Origin: Actinocrispum wychmicini
GTDB taxonomy: Bacteria > Actinomycetota > Actinomycetes > Mycobacteriales > Pseudonocardiaceae
DNA length: 64,000 bases
Assembly: GCF_004345645.1 (NCBI RefSeq)
Contig: NZ_SLWS01000001.1
Span: 770,714-834,713, forward strand
Reading direction: 5' to 3'
Position numbers and translations under genes: made by a program. Of the stretch, positions 60,006 to 64,000 are shown in pieces. Position 1 is the first letter of the stretch, and each line of letters starts with the position of its first letter. Below the pieces are notes generated by a model. That model saw only the letters and a program-made list of their open reading frames with translations, ran no database searches and was not told the origin of the DNA.

Positions 60006-60584
60006 GTGAACGCGAAAGAACGCCTGCTTGCCGCCGCCGTCGACTACGTCGCCGAACACGGGGTCGGCGACCGGAGCCTGCGGCAGATCGCCGGTGCGCT
60101 CGGCACCAGCCACCGGATGCTCATCTATCACTTCGGCTCGAAGGAAGGGCTGCTGGTGGCGATCATCCGGACGGTGGAGGCGCGCCAGTTGGAGATCATG
60201 GCCAGCATGGCGGCGGTGCCGGGCGAGTCGCCGGGTGACGCGGCCCGGCGCTACTGGCAGGGGCTCGCCAACCCGGCGCTGTGGCCGAACGAGCGGCTCT
60301 TCTTCGAGGTGTACGGCCAGGCCCTGCAAGGCCGCCCCGGAACCACCCACCTCCTGAACGACATCGTCGACTCGTGGGTGAAGCCCCTGACAGCGATGAT
60401 CGTCTCGCACGGCTTCAGCGAGGCGGACGCCATGGCGCACGCCCGCCTCGGCTTGGCCGTCACCCGCGGTCTGCTGCTCGACCTGCTCGCGACGGGGGAC
60501 CGCGCGGCGACCGACGCGGCGATGGACAAGTTCATCGAGATGTACGAAGGTCAGCTGCCTGGCCGCGCCAACCCGCTCTCGTAG
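60006..60584 (+). CDS. TetR-family transcriptional regulator
   Basis: A 192-residue TetR protein. The N-terminal helix-turn-helix is VGDRSLRQIAGALGTSHRML then IYHFGSKEGLLVAIIR; the ligand domain includes LANPALWPNERLFFEVYGQA. GTG 60006 was chosen because upstream ATGs lie inside the palindromic operator. Start 4 bp from the operator suggests a leaderless or very short 5' UTR. The 3' end overlaps the convergent response-regulator gene by 34 bp. Confidence 0.9.
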   Translation: MNAKERLLAAAVDYVAEHGVGDRSLRQIAGALGTSHRMLIYHFGSKEGLLVAIIRTVEARQLEIMASMAAVPGESPGDAARRYWQGLANPALWPNERLFFEVYGQALQGRPGTTHLLNDIVDSWVKPLTAMIVSHGFSEADAMAHARLGLAVTRGLLLDLLATGDRAATDAAMDKFIEMYEGQLPGRANPLS

Positions 60585-61171
60585 GCGAGGACGGCCGCGT
60601 GCGTGCGGTCCCTGGCGTTGATCCTGGTGAACAGCCGGGACACGTACGTCTTGACCGTCGCCAGGGTCAGGTCGAGCTCACGCGCGATCTCCGAGTTCGT
60701 CCGGGCCCGCGCGATCAGTTTGAGCAGCCGTACGTCCTGGTCGGACAGTTCAGGCAGCCGTGCCCCGGGAATGCCGACGGTGTTCAGGAGCCGCCGCGTC
60801 ACCGACGGCGACAGCAGCGCGCCACCCTCAGCGACCGCACGAACGGCCTCGACGACACGCTCCGGCGGCGCGTCTTTCACCAGGAACCCGCTGACCCCGG
60901 CCCGCAGTGCCGCGTGCACGTTCTCGTCGTGGTCGAACGTGGTGAGGATGAGGACCCGGGACTCGATCCGCCGGGCCGCCGTGATGCCGTCGACACCGGG
61001 CATCTGGATGTCGAGCAGAACCACGTCCGGCCGGTCGACCCGGGCCGCGCTGATCGCTTCCTCGCCGCTGGCCACCGCGCCCACCACGGTCATGTCCGGC
61101 TCACTGTCGATGATCATCCGCAAACCCATGCGCGCGATTGGCGAGTCGTCGCAGATCAGTACGGTGATCAC
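60551..61171 (-). CDS. NarL/LuxR-family response regulator
   Basis: A 206-residue response regulator. The receiver has LICDDSPIARMGLRM, phospho-Asp in VVLLDIQMPGVDG, Thr in VLILTTFDHDEN and Lys in GFLVKDAPP. The LuxR DNA-binding domain reads LSDQDVRLLKLIARARTNSE and ATVKTYVSRLFTR. It overlaps its kinase gene by 4 nt (GTGA). It differs clearly from the other pair at 18.5-20.2 kb. Confidence 0.93.
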   Translation of the reverse strand: MITVLICDDSPIARMGLRMIIDSEPDMTVVGAVASGEEAISAARVDRPDVVLLDIQMPGVDGITAARRIESRVLILTTFDHDENVHAALRAGVSGFLVKDAPPERVVEAVRAVAEGGALLSPSVTRRLLNTVGIPGARLPELSDQDVRLLKLIARARTNSEIARELDLTLATVKTYVSRLFTRINARDRTHAAVLAYESGLARPGS

Positions 61172-62127
61172 GCCGGGAACACCGCCCGCACCGACCAGCC
61201 GCCGTCGGGAGCTGGACCGGCCGTCAGCTCACCGCCGGCGAGGCAGGCCCGTTCGCGCATCCCTTTCAGACCGTGCCCGAACTCCGCCGACCCACCGCAT
61301 CCGTCGTCGTCGACGCGGACCTCCACCACGTTCGGCAGGTAGCGGACGTACACCCGAGCAGTCGCCGGTCCCGCGTGCCGCAGCACGTTCGTCAACGACT
61401 CCTGGACGATCCGGTAGGTCGCCAGGTCCACGTCCAGCGGCAGCACCCTGGCCTCCCCGCTGATGGTGACCTGGACCGGCAGCCCGGTCCTGCGGATCCG
61501 ATCGACCAAAGTGGACAGATTGGCGAGGGTCGGTCCGCGCAACGAGTCGACCAGCGCCCTGGTCTCGGCCATGCCCTGCCGGCCGGCCTGTTCGATCTCG
61601 GCGAGCACCGCGACGGCCGCGGCCGGATCGGTTCGCGCGGCCCGGCGCCCGCCACCGGCGAGGATCACCATGCCGCTCATCGTGTGCGCCAGCATGTCGT
61701 GCAGTTCCCGCGCGATCCGCGTGCGTTCCTCGGCCGTTGCCTGTGTCCTGGCCTGATCCTGCAGAACCCGGTGGTACAGGCCGAGAGCCCAGGCTGAGCC
61801 GAGGTAGCCCACCATGGTCACCACGGCGAGCATGACGCCGCCTTGGGATTTCTCCTCGGTAACCGGCACCATCGCGGCCAGCACCGCCACTGCGACGACG
61901 ATCACCGCGACACCGGTGATGTTGGCGTGCCGGCGCGGGGCATAGGCCGGCACGCCGTACAGCGCGATCCACGCGACGAACACCAGCCCCAGCCCCGAGT
62001 CGAGATGCCAGAAGACCGACGCCACCAGGGCGGGCGCGATCGTCGCGAGCACCAGGACCGGACGCCGGCGCCGCCAGATCAACGGCACACACCCCAGGAC
62101 CATGGCACCCAAAGCGAGCCAGGACAT
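61168..62127 (-). CDS. Sensor histidine kinase (HisKA_3 type)
   Basis: A 319-residue kinase with about four hydrophobic helices in the first 120 residues (LALGAMVLGCVPLIW, VLVLATIAPALVASVFW, ITGVAVIVVAVAVLAAMV, VMLAVVTMVGYLGSAWAL). The phospho-acceptor His is in ERTRIARELHDMLAHTMSGM and the ATPase domain has IVQESLTNVLRHAG and GHGLKGMRERACLAGG. It phosphorylates the regulator encoded next. The signal is unknown. Confidence 0.9.
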   Translation of the reverse strand: MSWLALGAMVLGCVPLIWRRRRPVLVLATIAPALVASVFWHLDSGLGLVFVAWIALYGVPAYAPRRHANITGVAVIVVAVAVLAAMVPVTEEKSQGGVMLAVVTMVGYLGSAWALGLYHRVLQDQARTQATAEERTRIARELHDMLAHTMSGMVILAGGGRRAARTDPAAAVAVLAEIEQAGRQGMAETRALVDSLRGPTLANLSTLVDRIRRTGLPVQVTISGEARVLPLDVDLATYRIVQESLTNVLRHAGPATARVYVRYLPNVVEVRVDDDGCGGSAEFGHGLKGMRERACLAGGELTAGPAPDGGWSVRAVFPA

Positions 62128-62175
62128 GCCGCAACGCTAGGTCGATCGGCCGCGGTTGACTTCCGGGAGATACCC

Positions 62176-62215
62176 GGGTCGATCACCGGCCCGACCCTGA
62201 GGCGGCATGGCCGCC
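62176..62215 (-). terminator. Hairpins downstream of the aldo/keto reductase gene
   Basis: GGCGGC (62201-62206) with GCCGCC (62210-62215) and GGGTCG (62176-62181) with CGACCC (62192-62197) form two short GC-rich stems. They lie between the reductase stop and the kinase start on the minus strand. Stems are short, so termination is tentative. Confidence 0.4.
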
Positions 62216-62225
62216 CGACCCGGTG

Positions 62226-63269
62226 TCAGGGCTGGGAACGGATGTCCAGGTCCGGGATGAACGGCAGCTGCGGCCAGACCGACCGGTCGTACAGGTTGTA
62301 CGGGTGGTGCGGTTCGGGCTTGCTCAGTTCGGTGAGCTCGTCGTGCGGCACGTCGAAGTCCAGTGCGCCGAGGTTGTCGTCGAGTTGCTTGCGGGTGCTG
62401 GCGCCGATGATCGTGGACGTCACCGTCGGGCGGTTCGCCACCCAGTTCAGCGCCGCCTGGGCCGGCGTGCACCCGACCTCGCCGGCCACTTTCACCAGCT
62501 GGTCGAGGATGGCCCACTTCTGGTCGCCGTGCCGCTGGCGCCGGAAGTGCTCGAACCGGGTGAAGCGACCGTCGCCGCTGAGCCTGCCGTCCTCGGCCCG
62601 GGTGTACTTGCCGGTCAGGAAGCCGCCGCCGAGCGGGGACCACGGGATCAGGCCCATGCCCATGTCCCGCATGGCGGGCACGTGTTCCCGTTCGATGTTG
62701 CGCTCGACCAGTGAGTACTCCATCTGCAGCGCGTTCACCGGCTCGAGGCCGCGGCTGACGGCCAGGGTGTGCGCCTTGGCCGCGTACCACGCGGGCACGT
62801 CGCTGAAGCCGACCGCGCGGACCTTCCCGGCGCGCACCAGGGTGTCGAGAGTGGACACGATCTCCTCGACCGGGGTGTACGTGTCCCAGAAGTGCAACCA
62901 GTACAGGTCGATGTAGTCGGTGCCCAGCCGGCGCAGGGAGGTGTCCAGCGACCGCAGGATGTTCTTGCGGCCGTTGCCCCAGCCGTTCGGGTCGGTGGCG
63001 TCGACCGCGCCGGTGAACTTGGTCGCCAGCACGATCCGCTCGCGCGACCCGGTCTCGGCGAGGAACTTCCCCAGCAGTTCCTCGCTGGCGCCACCGGCGT
63101 AGTTGACGGCCGAGTCGACGAAGTTGCCGCCCCACTCCAGGTAGCGCTGGAAGATCGCGCGGGACGTGTCCTCGTCGCTGCCCCAGTCGGGCGCGCCGAA
63201 CGTCATCGTGCCCAGGGCGAGCGGGGAGACTCGCAGACCTGTGCGGCCCAGCAGGTGGTAGTGCGTCAT
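62226..63269 (-). CDS. Aldo/keto reductase
   Basis: A 347-residue NADPH-dependent reductase with a TIM barrel. The catalytic tetrad appears as Asp/Tyr in FVDSAVNYAGGASEE, Lys in VLATKFTGAV and His in YWLHFWDTY. C-terminal cofactor-binding is in STIIGASTRKQLDDNL. It resembles the YajO/Tas-like group acting on aldehydes or ketones. ATG 63269 gives the standard YHLLGRTGLRVSPLALGTM opening. Divergent from a TetR gene. Confidence 0.92.
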   Translation of the reverse strand: MTHYHLLGRTGLRVSPLALGTMTFGAPDWGSDEDTSRAIFQRYLEWGGNFVDSAVNYAGGASEELLGKFLAETGSRERIVLATKFTGAVDATDPNGWGNGRKNILRSLDTSLRRLGTDYIDLYWLHFWDTYTPVEEIVSTLDTLVRAGKVRAVGFSDVPAWYAAKAHTLAVSRGLEPVNALQMEYSLVERNIEREHVPAMRDMGMGLIPWSPLGGGFLTGKYTRAEDGRLSGDGRFTRFEHFRRQRHGDQKWAILDQLVKVAGEVGCTPAQAALNWVANRPTVTSTIIGASTRKQLDDNLGALDFDVPHDELTELSKPEPHHPYNLYDRSVWPQLPFIPDLDIRSQP

Positions 63270-63330
63270 GACCTGACCTTCGCCGAGGGTGAACCTACAA
63301 TCGGGGGAACCGTGCCGATATCCCACGATA

Positions 63331-63344
63331 CGGAGGATCCTCCG
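63331..63344. promoter_or_regulatory. 14-bp palindromic TetR operator candidate
   Basis: CGGAGGATCCTCCG is a perfect palindrome between the divergent aldo/keto reductase and TetR genes, one base before the chosen TTG start. Its GGAGG also serves as the ribosome site of the TetR gene, so binding could affect both transcription and translation signals. Confidence 0.6.
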
Positions 63345-63345
63345 G

Positions 63346-63906
63346 TTGTCAACCGAGTCCGCTCGCCCGCAACGCGCCGACGCCCGCCGCAACCGTGCGC
63401 GGGTGCTGGCGGTCGCCCAGCAGGTCTTCGAGGCCGAGGGGCTGGGGGTCACAGTCGACGATGTGGCGCGGCGGGCAGGTGTCGGCGTTGGCACGGTCTA
63501 CCGGCACTTCCCCACCAAGGAAGCCCTGTTCGAGGCGATCGTGGCGGCCCGGGTGGCGCAGCTCGCGCAGGACGCCAAGGCGTTGGCGGCGGCCGACGAC
63601 CCCGGCGCCGCGTTCTTCGACTTCTTCGAGATGATGATCAAGAAAGTGGCGCTGAACAAGGCGTTCGGCGAGGCGCTCAGCGCGGCCGGGCGCGACCTGA
63701 GCGAGATCTCCCGGACGTCCGGCCAGATGGTCCAGGAGGCACAGGCCCTGCTGTTGAAGCGCGCTCAGGACGCCGGTGCCGTGCGGGCCGATCTCACGCC
63801 GGCCGAACTCAAGGCGGTGGTGGTCGGCATCGTCACGATGGAACGCCACCTGGACGGTGAACCCGGCCGGCTGACCAAGATCGTGCTGTCCGCGCTCAGA
63901 ACTTAG
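63346..63906 (+). CDS. TetR-family transcriptional regulator
   Basis: A 186-residue TetR protein. Helix-turn-helix: LGVTVDDVARRAGVGVGTVY then RHFPTKEALFEAIVAARV; the ligand domain includes FFDFFEMMIKKVALNKAFGE. TTG 63346 follows GGAGG by 9 nt; in-frame upstream starts would run through the operator. It probably represses the divergent reductase. Overlaps the next, partial, minus-strand gene by 11 bp. Confidence 0.88.
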   Translation: MSTESARPQRADARRNRARVLAVAQQVFEAEGLGVTVDDVARRAGVGVGTVYRHFPTKEALFEAIVAARVAQLAQDAKALAAADDPGAAFFDFFEMMIKKVALNKAFGEALSAAGRDLSEISRTSGQMVQEAQALLLKRAQDAGAVRADLTPAELKAVVVGIVTMERHLDGEPGRLTKIVLSALRT

Positions 63907-64000
63907 TGTCCGCCAACGTGTTCCAGAACATCAGCTCGTATTCCAGCAGCAGCTTGCCGTGCCGGCGTGCCTCGTCCGGACGCCAGCCGGTGTCGAGCGC
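63896..64000 (-). CDS. Unidentified protein, C-terminal 34 residues only
   Basis: A reading frame entering from beyond base 64000 and ending at a TGA at 63896-63898. The visible part includes GWRPDEARRHGKLLLEYELM and ends FWNTLADTKF. Its convergent 11-bp overlap with the TetR gene is like other 3' overlaps in the window, which supports it being real. The family cannot be told from so short a piece. Confidence 0.55.
   Translation of the reverse strand, partial: ALDTGWRPDEARRHGKLLLEYELMFWNTLADTKF

Noticed and set aside
1..64000. tRNA, rRNA, known riboswitches, integrases, transposases and attachment sites
   Set aside because: None was recognised on either strand by reading; small RNAs without strong motifs could have been missed.

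Overview
The window is chromosomal DNA of a high-GC, mycothiol-producing, filamentous-type actinobacterium, most likely a member of the Pseudonocardiaceae (Amycolatopsis/Saccharothrix/Kibdelosporangium-like). This rests on very high GC with many GTG and TTG starts, mshD, an RsiG-type c-di-GMP anti-sigma factor, a DasR-type chitinase operator, LAxTG cell-wall sorting, ESX (type VII) accessory genes and actinobacterial PHO boxes. Species-level assignment is inference. I see no tRNA, rRNA, insertion sequence, prophage or CRISPR array, and no gene-free stretch longer than about 300 bases.

Layout. 0-10.2 kb: a myo-inositol catabolic operon (iolG, iolE, an ABC uptake system, iolC, an aldolase-like gene, iolB, iolD), divergent from a LacI-family repressor gene cut by the window edge. 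Two operators lie between them, and nearly every junction overlaps by 4 nt. 10.2-14.7 kb: amidohydrolase/MarR, SDR, SnoaL-type ECF sigma factor, and MarR/flavin reductase; the two MarR promoters share a 12-mer. 14.7-20.9 kb: DUF3073, a conserved hypothetical, a DUF1932-type dehydrogenase, rsiG, a BKACE-family enzyme, a two-component pair and a methyltransferase.

20.9-53.5 kb follows the order of a core actinobacterial block, as I recall it from M. tuberculosis Rv0811c-Rv0823c: ygfZ-like, pabC, nitrobindin, DUF1416, rhodanese, thioredoxin, lmeA, glnR, mshD, pstB, phoU, LCP protein, dus. Extra cargo is inserted into it: a chitinase with a DasR box plus pxpBC; twin secreted peptidoglycan-binding proteins; DUF4395 with a Cys leader peptide; a 1,682-residue LAxTG-anchored protein with about ten SdrD-B-type repeats; pstS, pstC and pstA; an ESX PE/PPE-EspG-like trio; and a GGDEF cyclase with a lipoprotein.

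53.5-64 kb is a mosaic of small regulator/enzyme modules: a membrane-tethered hydrolase with an ArsR-type regulator, a stand-alone LigD polymerase domain divergent from a WYL regulator, a lysA-type decarboxylase, a TetR/SRPBCC pair around a 26-bp perfect palindrome, a second NarL-type two-component pair, and an aldo/keto reductase divergent from a TetR regulator.

Connections between genes: PHO boxes before both pstS and phoU put phosphate uptake and its signalling under probable PhoP control. GlnR (nitrogen), the sulfur operon with its Cys leader, and mycothiol synthesis make 29-41 kb a nutrient/redox hub. RsiG and a GGDEF protein are two components of a c-di-GMP developmental circuit; its sigma factor is not in the window.
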